A stretch of DNA of 64,000 nt from an uncultured Prevotella sp. (GTDB taxonomy: Bacteria > Bacteroidota > Bacteroidia > Bacteroidales > Bacteroidaceae), in the NCBI RefSeq assembly GCF_946404925.1, contig NZ_CAMJFM010000001.1, forward strand, positions 124,001 through 188,000, read 5' to 3'. The notes beneath the pieces were generated by a model that saw nothing but the letters and a program-made list of their open reading frames with translations, ran no database searches and was not told the origin of the DNA. Position numbers and translations under genes: made by a program. Shown in pieces: positions 52,677-59,946 of the stretch. Position 1 is the first letter of the stretch. Each line of letters begins with the position of its first letter.

Positions 52677-53459
52677 TTATTTAAATATGAGGATGGCCAC
52701 TGTGGTTAGTACCGATACGATTGACATCCAGAATGATATGTTGCGAGTCTCATTGCCGTTAGCTGTCGATTGGCGCGCTTTCACATCGTTGGCCTTTACA
52801 TAGACGATGTCGCCCTGCTGGATGTAGTAGGCTTCGGAAGTAAAGAGGTCTTTGGCCGAGTTCATACTCAGTACGTATGCTTTCTTCTTCGTGCCTTCTG
52901 TTCTTATCACCATTACAGAGTCACGCTTGCCGTATACTCCCAGATCGCCAGCATTTCCTAATGCTTCTGTAAGTGTGAGTGCGTCTTTCGAGATGGGGTA
53001 AACTCCAGGACGGTTCACTTCGCCCATAACGGTGTAGCTAAGATTTTTGAACTCGATGGTTACAATAGCATCTTTCAACTGGTCTTCGCGCAACTTCTGC
53101 TGCAGAGCCTGTTCTGCTTCCTGGCGGGTGAGCCCTGATAGTTTAATCTTGTCGATAACAGGAAAGTCGATGGTGCCGTCGGGGGCTATCGTGTAGCCCG
53201 TCATATATGGTGTGCCAGCTGCATAGCCAGAATTCAACTGGGTGGTCAAGCCTTTATTGAACAGAGCACTCATTACTGGGTCTTTGCTCTTAACGGTGAT
53301 GTTGATTTCATCGCCTGCCTGCAGTTTTATGATACCATTGGTCTTCATTTCTATCTGCTGGCCGTTGGTAAGGTCTTGCAGATAGTTGAAATTACGTGGT
53401 GTAGAGCAACTTGCCATCACCAACGCTACGCATATAGCTGATATTAATCGGGTCTTCAT
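52677..53459 (-). CDS. wza: polysaccharide export lipoprotein Wza
   Basis: A 260-residue outer-membrane export protein of the Poly_export family. Signal ends VALVMASC (lipidated Cys18). Next are NYLQDLTNG, the Poly_export domain LQAGDEINITVKSKDP, GYTIAPDGTIDFPVIDKIKL, and an SLBB-like stretch (NLSYTVMGEVNRPGVYPI, DSVMVIRTEGTKKKAY). It ends with a transmembrane segment (WMSIVSVLTTVAILIFK), an addition common in Bacteroidetes members. First gene of the polysaccharide operon, transcribed away from ssrA. Confidence 0.9.
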   Translation of the reverse strand: MKTRLISAICVALVMASCSTPRNFNYLQDLTNGQQIEMKTNGIIKLQAGDEINITVKSKDPVMSALFNKGLTTQLNSGYAAGTPYMTGYTIAPDGTIDFPVIDKIKLSGLTRQEAEQALQQKLREDQLKDAIVTIEFKNLSYTVMGEVNRPGVYPISKDALTLTEALGNAGDLGVYGKRDSVMVIRTEGTKKKAYVLSMNSAKDLFTSEAYYIQQGDIVYVKANDVKARQSTANGNETRNISFWMSIVSVLTTVAILIFK

Positions 53460-53506
53460 TTATTATCTAAACGCTATTTACACCTTATTATTATAGAAAT
53501 CGGGGG

Positions 53507-53514
53507 CAAAAATA
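53507..53514 (-). promoter_or_regulatory. promoter of the polysaccharide operon
   Basis: Minus-strand TATTTTTG followed by C, 47 bp upstream of the wza ATG. No inverted repeats flank it, so it does not look phase-variable. Confidence 0.6.
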
Positions 53515-53557
53515 CTAAATTTTTATGTAATAATGATGTTAATATCAGAAAAAGTAC

Positions 53558-53565
53558 TATCTTTG
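53558..53565 (+). promoter_or_regulatory. promoter of ssrA
   Basis: TATCTTTG followed by C, about 47 bp before the mature tmRNA 5' end, so a short leader is cut off. Confidence 0.6.
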
Positions 53566-53612
53566 CAGCCGAATTTGCAAGTGAGCAATTCGTTTTTACG
53601 ACTTTTTGTCTT

Positions 53613-54010
53613 GGGGTTGACTGGATTTGACGGCGAGATGAAATGGTACGTAAGCACGCGGAGGCTTCTTTGGTTCCCTCCATAATCTGAGTCAAGGAAA
53701 TTATAATTGGCAACAATGAGTATGCTCTCGCTGCCTAATCGAAGTATAGTAGATTACTGGCTTTATTCCTTTACAAGGTAGAGGAACGAGACGTCGCTCC
53801 GAGGATGTTGTTCCGAATCCAAAGATCAAGCGGCGCAGGTTAAATCGGAAATAGTTTGTGTAGGCTCCGATGCACGGATGAAGTTTTAGGAGATAAGGTT
53901 CCGGTTGGTGGCTTGGGTCTTGCCGCAGCTCGAAAATGAAGGCCAAGATAAGCGTGTAGAAAGCGTATGGTTTCCTTGTGCGGACGAGGGTTCGACTCCC
54001 TCCAGCTCCA
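53613..54010 (+). ncRNA. ssrA: transfer-messenger RNA (tmRNA)
   Basis: Rescues stalled ribosomes by trans-translation. The 5' end GGGGTTGACTGGATTTGACG and the 3' end GGTTCGACTCCCTCCAGCTCC are the tRNA-like half; GGGGTTG pairs with CAGCTCC. The resume codon GGC is at 53709 and the tag frame 53709-53738 encodes GNNEYALAA then TAA. The 3' CCA is not encoded after the discriminator A at 54010. It is one-piece (not permuted). Confidence 0.96.
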
Positions 54011-54022
54011 CTTTAATAGAAT

Positions 54023-54063
54023 AGAGGATATGTCTGAGTATCAGGACATATCCTCTGTTTGTT
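54023..54063. terminator. terminator after ssrA
   Basis: AGAGGATATGTC and GACATATCCTCT form a perfect 12-bp stem around a 10-nt loop, followed by TGTTTGTTTT. It also lies just beyond the stop of the convergent VirE-family gene and may serve both. Confidence 0.88.
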
Positions 54064-56178
54064 TTATTTCTCTATCAGCCAGTATTCCATATGGTTGGAT
54101 TTGCGCTTGCTCTTGAAGTTGAACTGTACGTTGTTCAGGGCGTTGCCTATCTTCTGGAATGGGGTTTCTGGGTCGAAGTTGGGGTAGCGATTGGCTAGCA
54201 ACTGACTGATGTCGCCCAGGCTCCACCATTTGGCTTGCTCTGTTTCTTTGGGACGTCGGAAGGTCTCGCCAAGCATCTCTACCAGGTCGTTTAGTTTCTG
54301 GAATGGCTCGTTCTCGCTGATAAGAGTCTTGATCTCATCATCGTCCAACCAGAATCGCTCGCCATTATTAAATAGGTATAGGGCTTGAGCAAAGAGTTGC
54401 TCGTGGTTCAGAGTGTCGCTGAAGTCGATGTTGCCCTCTACTCCAACGCATACAAATCGTCGGCTTCCTGTAGGATCTACGAGTGGCTTCATCTGATTGG
54501 TGGTGCCGATGAACGAAGTGTAGCGGCGATACAGTTTGATGGTCTTGCCGTATGGTGGGCGGAACTTTACGTCGCTCGATGACAACAGGTATTTCAGCAC
54601 AATCTGTTGTGAAGAGGTGGTCTTATCAAACTCGTCGATATTGATGAGGGCAAACGATGTTAAGGCGATGTTCAGGTCGAACTCGTTCTTAAAGTTCAGT
54701 TTGTCGTTGTAATAATCGCGCAGTTCTGGTGGAAGGATTATTTTGCAGAATCGTGTCTTTCCGCATCCCTGACGACCAATCAGCAGTGGAGTTAATGCAT
54801 TGCCTGTCAGCTGTTTATCGCTCTCGCGCCATTGACCAACCATGCCTGTTATCCAATACCTAAGATACTTAGGCCAATTGGGCTGAGACGTTGGCACTCT
54901 TTGTGCCAGTTCGCTGATATAGTCGTGGCCATCCCATTGCGGCAGTTGGTCGAGCCAAGTGTTTATTGGATCGTATTGCTCGATACGCGTAGAATCGATA
55001 AAACGGTTCACGTTTCTGTCCCATGCTTTCAGACCTAACTCTGTGGCTCTCAGTGTCATATCGTTGCGAACCTCCTCTGTCAGCGGTTGGAATCGCTGGT
55101 CGTCGCTGAACTTCTCGCGATACTCGGCCACACCTGTAAGCAGGTTCTTGCGCATGTCGAAGTTAGAACTCAGGAATATCTCTGTCTTCATCGCCTGGAT
55201 AGTGTCTTCTGGCACACTTCTCAGTGGATGAATCTTGTGCTTTTCGCGATAATCCTCCTGCTCGGCCACACTATACACGGCTTGGAAAATCTTCTCAACT
55301 AGCATCTTGTCGCGATTAAGCACAGGGTGGAGTAGAGTCAGCCCCTTGGCATGAGCCTGAGGGATGCCCTCGTCAAGACATCTTGCAGCTATCTCCATCA
55401 GCAGAGTGGCCTCCTTGTTCTCATCAGGCAGGTCGAAGTAGTGCCCCATCACCGTTTCTACGATAAAGGTCCAGTTGAGGTGATAGGTGCGAGTAACTGT
55501 GCGACCAGGCATCAGATGGTCCTCCTCGCGAGTGATCGCAACGGGTTGAGGCTGGTCGTGATTGTCAGTATCGGCATAGAACGGACGAGCCTCTGCATTA
55601 TACCACATCTCTGGGTCGGCACTCATATAGACCGTGCGATCCAAGCGTGGCTCAAGGAACTGGATTTCGAATCCAAACTGATTCTGATAAGCCCTGCGAG
55701 CCGTATTATATAGATTAAGGTGGAACTGGCGGATTGCCTTTTCGCCCTTGGGCATGCCTCCATCAAACAGCTCTCCACGACAGACGATCTTAACGCTACG
55801 ACCTGAGCCACCCAGGAAACACATCAGTGTTTCTGGCAGTTTCTTGGCTTGCTCTCTTATCTCCACAGCCTTCTCGTATGTCTGCAGATCGTTGACCTCA
55901 AGCACCACTAGTCCATTGTATGCCATCATCCTCCAGTCGCCCTTGCGATTCATATAGTCAGCCACAAAACAGATGCGTGGCAGCTTGATGCCGCCCTCTA
56001 GTTGTGTGGTAATCTGTCCGTCATCCATACGATGCGGATTCATCAGATGATACACCTCGCGAGTCTTCCTCACAGAGTCCTTTATCATTCCGTTTTTGAT
56101 GGCTGCGGCCAGATCGGCCAATTCTACTCGGTTGATAACCTCTTTGTTTCCAGATTTCTTCAGTATTGTTACGTTCAT
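54064..56178 (-). CDS. VirE/BT4734-family primase-helicase-like protein
   Basis: A 704-residue protein. Residues 1-230 are a BT4734/VirE_N-type domain (primase-like; GRSVKIVCRGELF, FLEPRLDRTVYMSADPEMWY). The middle is a VirE-type ATPase with Walker A LIGRQGCGKTRF and the Walker B-like LINIDEFDKT, then SFIGTTNQMKPLVDPTGSRRFVCV, as in superfamily-3-like helicases. The C-terminus (DISQLLANRYPNFDPETPFQ and SKRKSNHMEYWLIEK) matches DUF3874. Related genes are typical of Bacteroidetes plasmids, mobile elements and capsule-locus flanks. The frame opens at 56298; the promoter at 56223-56230 supports the ATG at 56178. No integrase is nearby. Confidence 0.85.
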   Translation of the reverse strand: MNVTILKKSGNKEVINRVELADLAAAIKNGMIKDSVRKTREVYHLMNPHRMDDGQITTQLEGGIKLPRICFVADYMNRKGDWRMMAYNGLVVLEVNDLQTYEKAVEIREQAKKLPETLMCFLGGSGRSVKIVCRGELFDGGMPKGEKAIRQFHLNLYNTARRAYQNQFGFEIQFLEPRLDRTVYMSADPEMWYNAEARPFYADTDNHDQPQPVAITREEDHLMPGRTVTRTYHLNWTFIVETVMGHYFDLPDENKEATLLMEIAARCLDEGIPQAHAKGLTLLHPVLNRDKMLVEKIFQAVYSVAEQEDYREKHKIHPLRSVPEDTIQAMKTEIFLSSNFDMRKNLLTGVAEYREKFSDDQRFQPLTEEVRNDMTLRATELGLKAWDRNVNRFIDSTRIEQYDPINTWLDQLPQWDGHDYISELAQRVPTSQPNWPKYLRYWITGMVGQWRESDKQLTGNALTPLLIGRQGCGKTRFCKIILPPELRDYYNDKLNFKNEFDLNIALTSFALINIDEFDKTTSSQQIVLKYLLSSSDVKFRPPYGKTIKLYRRYTSFIGTTNQMKPLVDPTGSRRFVCVGVEGNIDFSDTLNHEQLFAQALYLFNNGERFWLDDDEIKTLISENEPFQKLNDLVEMLGETFRRPKETEQAKWWSLGDISQLLANRYPNFDPETPFQKIGNALNNVQFNFKSKRKSNHMEYWLIEK

Positions 56179-56222
56179 ATTTATATTTAATTCTTTAAGT
56201 AATGATTTCGAAAAAACGAGTG

Positions 56223-56230
56223 CAAAGGTA
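56223..56230 (-). promoter_or_regulatory. promoter of the VirE-family gene
   Basis: Minus-strand TACCTTTG followed by C, 44 bp upstream of the ATG at 56178. It lies just outside the nested inverted repeats. Confidence 0.6.
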
Positions 56231-56279
56231 CGAAAAATAATCGAAAATAGAGATTTTTCTGAATAAAAAGTTTGGTATA

Positions 56280-56296
56280 AGCCTACATGCCTACAC
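56280..56296. repeat. outer inverted repeat, left arm (17 bp)
   Basis: AGCCTACATGCCTACAC is the exact reverse complement of 56770-56786. It is built from the same AGCCTACA-like word as the inner repeats. Confidence 0.9.
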
Positions 56297-56342
56297 AAAA
56301 TCGCTCAAAAACCGCATAAGCACTAAGATTCCTGTCTTTTTT

Positions 56343-56397
56343 AGCCTACATTAAGCCTACATTAAGCCTACACTGAGCATACACGATTCCTACACAA
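56343..56397. repeat. left array of five 11-bp repeats
   Basis: Units: AGCCTACATTA, AGCCTACATTA, AGCCTACACTG, AGCATACACGA, TTCCTACACAA, each exactly 11 bp (one helical turn). Positions 56364-56395 are a perfect 32-bp inverted repeat with 56672-56703. Confidence 0.95.
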
Positions 56398-56399
56398 AT

Positions 56400-56450
56400 A
56401 GTAGCTTTTTGGCATCTGGCGAGTAACTTCTTGGGGCGCAAAAAGCTACT
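56400..56450. repeat. 12-bp inverted repeat within the gap
   Basis: AGTAGCTTTTTG (56400-56411) and CAAAAAGCTACT (56439-56450) are exact reverse complements, 27 bp apart. Confidence 0.8.
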
Positions 56451-56512
56451 CCTTAACGTGCGAAAAGATACTTTTTGTAATGGTTGCAATGATTAGTATT
56501 ATGGGATGTGAT

Positions 56513-56532
56513 AAAATTCTCTAGAGAATTTT
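56513..56532. promoter_or_regulatory. 20-bp perfect palindrome, copy 1
   Basis: AAAATTCTCTAGAGAATTTT, symmetrical about CTAG. A second copy lies at 56579-56596 and a diverged one at 56859-56872 in the HU promoter. Confidence 0.85.
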
Positions 56533-56578
56533 TGGCCAAGTAACGTGCCAGAGATTGCTGTCTAGTTAGGAAACTATA

Positions 56579-56596
56579 AAATTCTCTAGAGAATTT
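56579..56596. promoter_or_regulatory. 18-bp perfect palindrome, copy 2
   Basis: AAATTCTCTAGAGAATTT, centre to centre 65 bp from copy 1 (about six helical turns). Confidence 0.85.
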
Positions 56597-56671
56597 CGTG
56601 GAAGGTATTAATAACAAAGTTTGCTATCTAGGGCGAAGCAATCGCTTACTTCCCTTGTGAACATTAAAAAC

Positions 56672-56726
56672 GTGTAGGAATCGTGTATGCTCAGTGTAGG
56701 CTTTGTGTATGCTTTGTGTATGCTTG
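56672..56726. repeat. right array of five 11-bp repeats, inverted relative to the left array
   Basis: Units GTGTAGGAATC, GTGTATGCTCA, GTGTAGGCTTT, GTGTATGCTTT, GTGTATGCTTG, each exactly 11 bp. Together with the left array it brackets a 274-bp core. Confidence 0.95.
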
Positions 56727-56769
56727 AAAATCTGTAATATGTTGAAATACAGTACGTTATACTAAAATC

Positions 56770-56786
56770 GTGTAGGCATGTAGGCT
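56770..56786. repeat. outer inverted repeat, right arm (17 bp)
   Basis: GTGTAGGCATGTAGGCT, exact reverse complement of 56280-56296. Confidence 0.9.
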
Positions 56787-56858
56787 GTTTGCGATATTTT
56801 TATTTCGATTTTGCTTGCAAATCTTGCTGATTTTAGGTTTTGCTTGAATAATTTGTCT

Positions 56859-56883
56859 ATTCTCTAGAAAATGTGTATCTTTG
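56859..56883 (+). promoter_or_regulatory. promoter of the HU-like gene with overlapping operator half-site
   Basis: -7 element TATCTTTG at 56876-56883 followed by C; the spacer contains ATTCTCTAGAAAAT, a diverged copy of the two upstream palindromes, suggesting that whatever binds them represses or tunes this promoter. Confidence 0.6.
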
Positions 56884-56909
56884 CACCTCAAAACAAGAGG
56901 AAATTACTT

Positions 56910-57308
56910 ATGAAATATAGAATTAAGAAAGAAACGAATCCTACACGTCCCACTTGTGGCAAGTATAAAGCAGTAGCTGTTCACTATCATACAGTCGACA
57001 GCAAACAACTCATCAAGGAAACAGCCCAGCGCATGGGTACGCATACATCGAATGTTCTTGGAGTATTATCGAGTGTTGCCGCAGTTGTGAATTCACATCT
57101 GCGCGAGGGTGATCGTGTCCGCTTGCCAGACTGGGGCATGATGAAACTGGAGATAGAAAGCGAAAAGGTAGATAATCTAAAGGAATTCCGTGCCAAGAAG
57201 CACATCCGTGGTGTCCGCCTCCACTTCCTGCCCGAAAGCTACGAAGGCCGCCAAGAACTCTACGAAGGCATCACCTTCGAGAAAGATAAGAATTATACGG
57301 AGGAATAG
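56910..57308 (+). CDS. HU-family (DNABII, HU-HIG type) DNA-binding protein
   Basis: A 132-residue DNA-bending protein. It begins MKYRIKKETNPTRPTCGKYK, with a helical part (HTVDSKQLIKETAQRMGTHTSNVL, GVLSSVAAVVNSHLREG), the arm segment DRVRLPDWGMMKLEIES and VRLHFLP. The frame opens at 56871 within the -7 element, so the ATG at 56910, preceded by AAGAGGAAATT, is the start. It is transcribed away from the VirE-family gene across the repeat-rich gap and could bind that gap or organise it (inference). Confidence 0.85.
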   Translation: MKYRIKKETNPTRPTCGKYKAVAVHYHTVDSKQLIKETAQRMGTHTSNVLGVLSSVAAVVNSHLREGDRVRLPDWGMMKLEIESEKVDNLKEFRAKKHIRGVRLHFLPESYEGRQELYEGITFEKDKNYTEE

Positions 57309-57311
57309 CTG

Positions 57312-58184
57312 CTAGTCGTTCTCTGCCAGCCAGTGGGTTAGTACTTGGCAATACTCCTGGTGGGCATCGATAAAGCAAGTGTGGCGCGAGTGGCGGAACA
57401 GGTGCCATTGGCTGTGGGGGATATGCTCGTAGAGCGAGGCGGCTACAACGGGGGTACAGATGTCGCGTGTACCACTACAGATAAGTGTAGGCTGAGAAAT
57501 CTGGTCTAACTTATCTGTGTATTCGAAGTCTTTCAGGCTACCAAGGGGCTGATATTCATTTGGTCCCCAACCATATAGATAGGATTCGGCTCCTGCACGC
57601 TTGGGACGACGGAGACACTCTGGCGAATGTTCGTCGACACTGATGACAAACTGCTCAAAGTAATGATCGTTTGCTTGCAGGTAGGCGGCATCATCCCATC
57701 GGCCTGTGGCCTCTGCATGACTGATGGCTTCCTGGTCTTCGTCAGACAGATATTTGATGAGACGGTGCTGCTCGCTAGCCCACAAACTGCTGGAGGCATG
57801 ACCTGACGACAGAATGAGAGACTTGATGCCCTGAGGCTGGTGGTCGATGACATAGGCTATGGCCTGCATGGCTCCCCACGACTGGCCAAGTATATGCACG
57901 GAGTCGAGATGTAGGTACTCGCGGATGGCGATTAGCTCGTCAATCCACGTCTTCTGTGTCCAAAGTTCTGGGTGTCCGTCGAGATAAGAATTGCCGCAAC
58001 CTATCTGGTCGTACGAGATAACCTGTCGTCCTGTTTCGGCGATGCAGTCGAGCACCTCGAAATAGTTGTGCGTACTACCAGGACCGCCATGCAGCAACAA
58101 TAGCGGTGCTTTCTCCGATGCTTCGCCTACTATGCGGTAGTAGGTATGATAGCCCATAAACGGCATGTAGCCTTCAGTAATCAT
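57312..58184 (-). CDS. pip: proline iminopeptidase-like alpha/beta hydrolase
   Basis: A 290-residue S33-family peptidase that removes N-terminal proline or similar residues from peptides. It has LLLLHGGPGSTHNYF (oxyanion HGGPG), the nucleophile elbow ILGQSWGAMQ with the catalytic Ser, the acid in CSGTRDICTP and the His in RHSRHTCFID. No signal peptide is seen, so it acts in the cytoplasm. It is the last gene of a unit with the FHA and SPOR proteins; the gap to the FHA gene is 3 bp. Confidence 0.9.
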   Translation of the reverse strand: MITEGYMPFMGYHTYYRIVGEASEKAPLLLLHGGPGSTHNYFEVLDCIAETGRQVISYDQIGCGNSYLDGHPELWTQKTWIDELIAIREYLHLDSVHILGQSWGAMQAIAYVIDHQPQGIKSLILSSGHASSSLWASEQHRLIKYLSDEDQEAISHAEATGRWDDAAYLQANDHYFEQFVISVDEHSPECLRRPKRAGAESYLYGWGPNEYQPLGSLKDFEYTDKLDQISQPTLICSGTRDICTPVVAASLYEHIPHSQWHLFRHSRHTCFIDAHQEYCQVLTHWLAEND

Positions 58185-58187
58185 ATT

Positions 58188-58718
58188 TTATTCTTCGTCA
58201 CTAGATGTGCGGAGGATGATGGAGGTGGCACCAAGCGTAAAAAGGGTGCCATCGCTGATGATGCGGCGCTCTTTTGGGGTGAGCTCTACATTATCTATAA
58301 ATGTGCCTGTATTGCTGTTGTTGTCTTTCAGGGTGTAGCGCAGGCCGCCTTTCTTATCACGACTAACGGTGATGGTGCAATGATTGAGGTCTACGCTGGG
58401 GTCAACGGTCTCGAAAGCGGTATTGGCTGGGTTGCCCTTCTGATAGCGACCTATAATGTTGTCGCCCATACGGAGAGGGATGACCTGCTTATAGTGGAAC
58501 ACGTTTTCGATGACTACAATCGATCCGCAACCTTCCTCGTTAGCTTGTTCATCAGGGTTTTCGTCCTTCTGTCGCTCGCGCAGTTTGCTCACACCAATGC
58601 GTATGCCAAACTCCTTGCCACATTCGGGGCACTTGAATACCAACGACTGACCAGCCTCGTACTTGGTCTCGTCGAAGGTGATATACTGGTCGCACTTAGG
58701 GCAGCGTACTCTCTTCAT
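58188..58718 (-). CDS. zinc-ribbon FHA-domain protein
   Basis: A 176-residue protein with an N-terminal zinc ribbon (VRCPKCDQYITF and FKCPECGKEFG, two CxxC pairs), a charged linker, and a C-terminal FHA domain (IIGRYQKGNPANTAF, LNHCTITVSRD, LKDNNSNTGTFIDNVEL) that would bind a phosphothreonine partner. The GR, S/H and N-G-T positions of FHA domains can be followed. The partner kinase is not in the window. It overlaps the SPOR gene by 4 bp. Confidence 0.82.
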   Translation of the reverse strand: MKRVRCPKCDQYITFDETKYEAGQSLVFKCPECGKEFGIRIGVSKLRERQKDENPDEQANEEGCGSIVVIENVFHYKQVIPLRMGDNIIGRYQKGNPANTAFETVDPSVDLNHCTITVSRDKKGGLRYTLKDNNSNTGTFIDNVELTPKERRIISDGTLFTLGATSIILRTSSDEE

Positions 58719-59836
58719 TCGCTCTTTTCGTTATATTTGTAAACCCAAGCTTCTTCCAGCTCCTTTTCTTTAGCTATCTTCTGAAGCTTCTTGTATGCAT
58801 CGGCCTGATTGTCAAACTGGCCATATACCACTCGGGTTACATTGTTATGCACATAGATTTCTGCTCCCTCGTAGCCGCGTTTGGCCAGTCGGCTGATGAA
58901 ATCCTCAGCATTATGCTTGCTTACCTGGCTGGCCAGAACAATGCAATACCCCTGACGGATAGCGGGTTTGGTTGCAGGCTTGGCAGCTTCAGCGGGCTTG
59001 GCGGGCTTGATGGTGTCGCGTATGGCCTCCGAAGCCTTATTGGCAGGCTTCTGCACATCCTTGCGCTTAAAGTCGATGGCGCTGGTGTTAGTGTCTTTCG
59101 ACGACATCATGCCAAACAGCAACTGATGGTTCAGGTTGCTGATGGTGCGAGTCATCATCTCTGTCTTACCCGTAGGCATCGCTACAAAGAATACAGCCAG
59201 CAAGATGGCGGCAACAGCAACGGCATTGCGAATCCACGAGAATTTGATGCGAACCACATCGTTCTCGTCGTCCTCAACCTCGTCGATAGTTTCCTCTGCA
59301 TGATCTGTAGTGTCTTCCATCAGATGCTTCATCGGATGCTCGATAATAACGGCATTAGATGTTTCCTTGACGGTTTCCTTAACGGGCTCCTCCACCACCT
59401 GCTTGGCGCTGATGGCCTCGATGGTCTTCATCTCGAACGAGTTCAAACCATAAAGACTTGGCGACAGGATGCCAGCCTCGCAAGGGGTGAACACATAGTT
59501 GCCATCCTCGTTCAGCTCTATTATACCTATATTATTTAGCTCGTAACGGCCTTCGTTCTGCAGATGCTGGGTTAGTTCGTTCACTTCGTCCTCTATACGC
59601 TGTATGGCCTCAGGATAGCTGATGTCGTAGGCCTCGATATACGACTGGGCCAGGAGCGAATCGTTAATCTTAAGCTGAGGGTTAAATCCGAGTGTACGGA
59701 GTGGGGGGAGAAAGATGCAGTCTTCCTCGTCATATCGTGCCTCGACATGATGCGCCATGAAGCCTCCCAAATTGGGCACTATCACGCAGTCGTTGTCGAG
59801 CAACAGTATCTCAATATGTCTTTCCAATTCAATCAC
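58715..59836 (-). CDS. HU-CCDC81 and SPOR domain protein
   Basis: A 373-residue membrane protein. Residues 1-130 form two HU-like CCDC81-type domains (IEILLLDNDCVIVPNLGGFMA; YELNNIGIIELNEDGNYVFTP), a single span lies at about 210-230 (IRNAVAVAAILLAVFFVAM) and the last 80 residues are a SPOR domain (YCIVLASQVSKHNAEDFISR, VVYGQFDNQADAYKKLQKI) that binds denuded peptidoglycan, often at the division site. Such proteins are conserved in Bacteroidetes and are thought to couple envelope and DNA or protein partners. First gene of its operon, which also holds the FHA protein and the iminopeptidase. Confidence 0.85.
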   Translation of the reverse strand: MIELERHIEILLLDNDCVIVPNLGGFMAHHVEARYDEEDCIFLPPLRTLGFNPQLKINDSLLAQSYIEAYDISYPEAIQRIEDEVNELTQHLQNEGRYELNNIGIIELNEDGNYVFTPCEAGILSPSLYGLNSFEMKTIEAISAKQVVEEPVKETVKETSNAVIIEHPMKHLMEDTTDHAEETIDEVEDDENDVVRIKFSWIRNAVAVAAILLAVFFVAMPTGKTEMMTRTISNLNHQLLFGMMSSKDTNTSAIDFKRKDVQKPANKASEAIRDTIKPAKPAEAAKPATKPAIRQGYCIVLASQVSKHNAEDFISRLAKRGYEGAEIYVHNNVTRVVYGQFDNQADAYKKLQKIAKEKELEEAWVYKYNEKSE

Positions 59837-59841
59837 GGGTG

Positions 59842-59849
59842 CAAAATTA
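59842..59849 (-). promoter_or_regulatory. promoter of the SPOR/FHA/pip operon
   Basis: Minus-strand TAATTTTG followed by C, 5 bp upstream of the ATG at 59836. Confidence 0.55.
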
Positions 59850-59915
59850 CATCAAAAAATTGAGATAAACAAATAAAAGAAACTTAAAATTGCGCGATAA
59901 ATGAAAATTTTAGTG

Positions 59916-59923
59916 TACCTTTG
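59916..59923 (+). promoter_or_regulatory. promoter of ugd
   Basis: TACCTTTG followed by C, 23 bp upstream of the ugd ATG; a TTG at 59890-59892 is 23 bp further up. Confidence 0.6.
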
Positions 59924-59946
59924 CAGAAAATTTAAGATTTATCGAT

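Noticed and set aside
53460..53612. Invertible promoter for the capsule operon as in Bacteroides fragilis
   Set aside because: No inverted repeats of useful length flank the wza promoter.
56343..56726. CRISPR-like array
   Set aside because: The repeats are 11 bp, directly adjacent without spacers, and there are no cas genes.
54003..59000. Second copy of the ssrA 3' end (attachment site) beyond the VirE/HU cassette
   Set aside because: Only an 8-bp match (CCAGCTCC near 58750, inside the SPOR gene) was seen; too short to call an att site.
58847..59539. 230-residue plus-strand frame opposite the SPOR protein gene
   Set aside because: Antisense to clear HU-CCDC81 and SPOR domains; no independent start signals.
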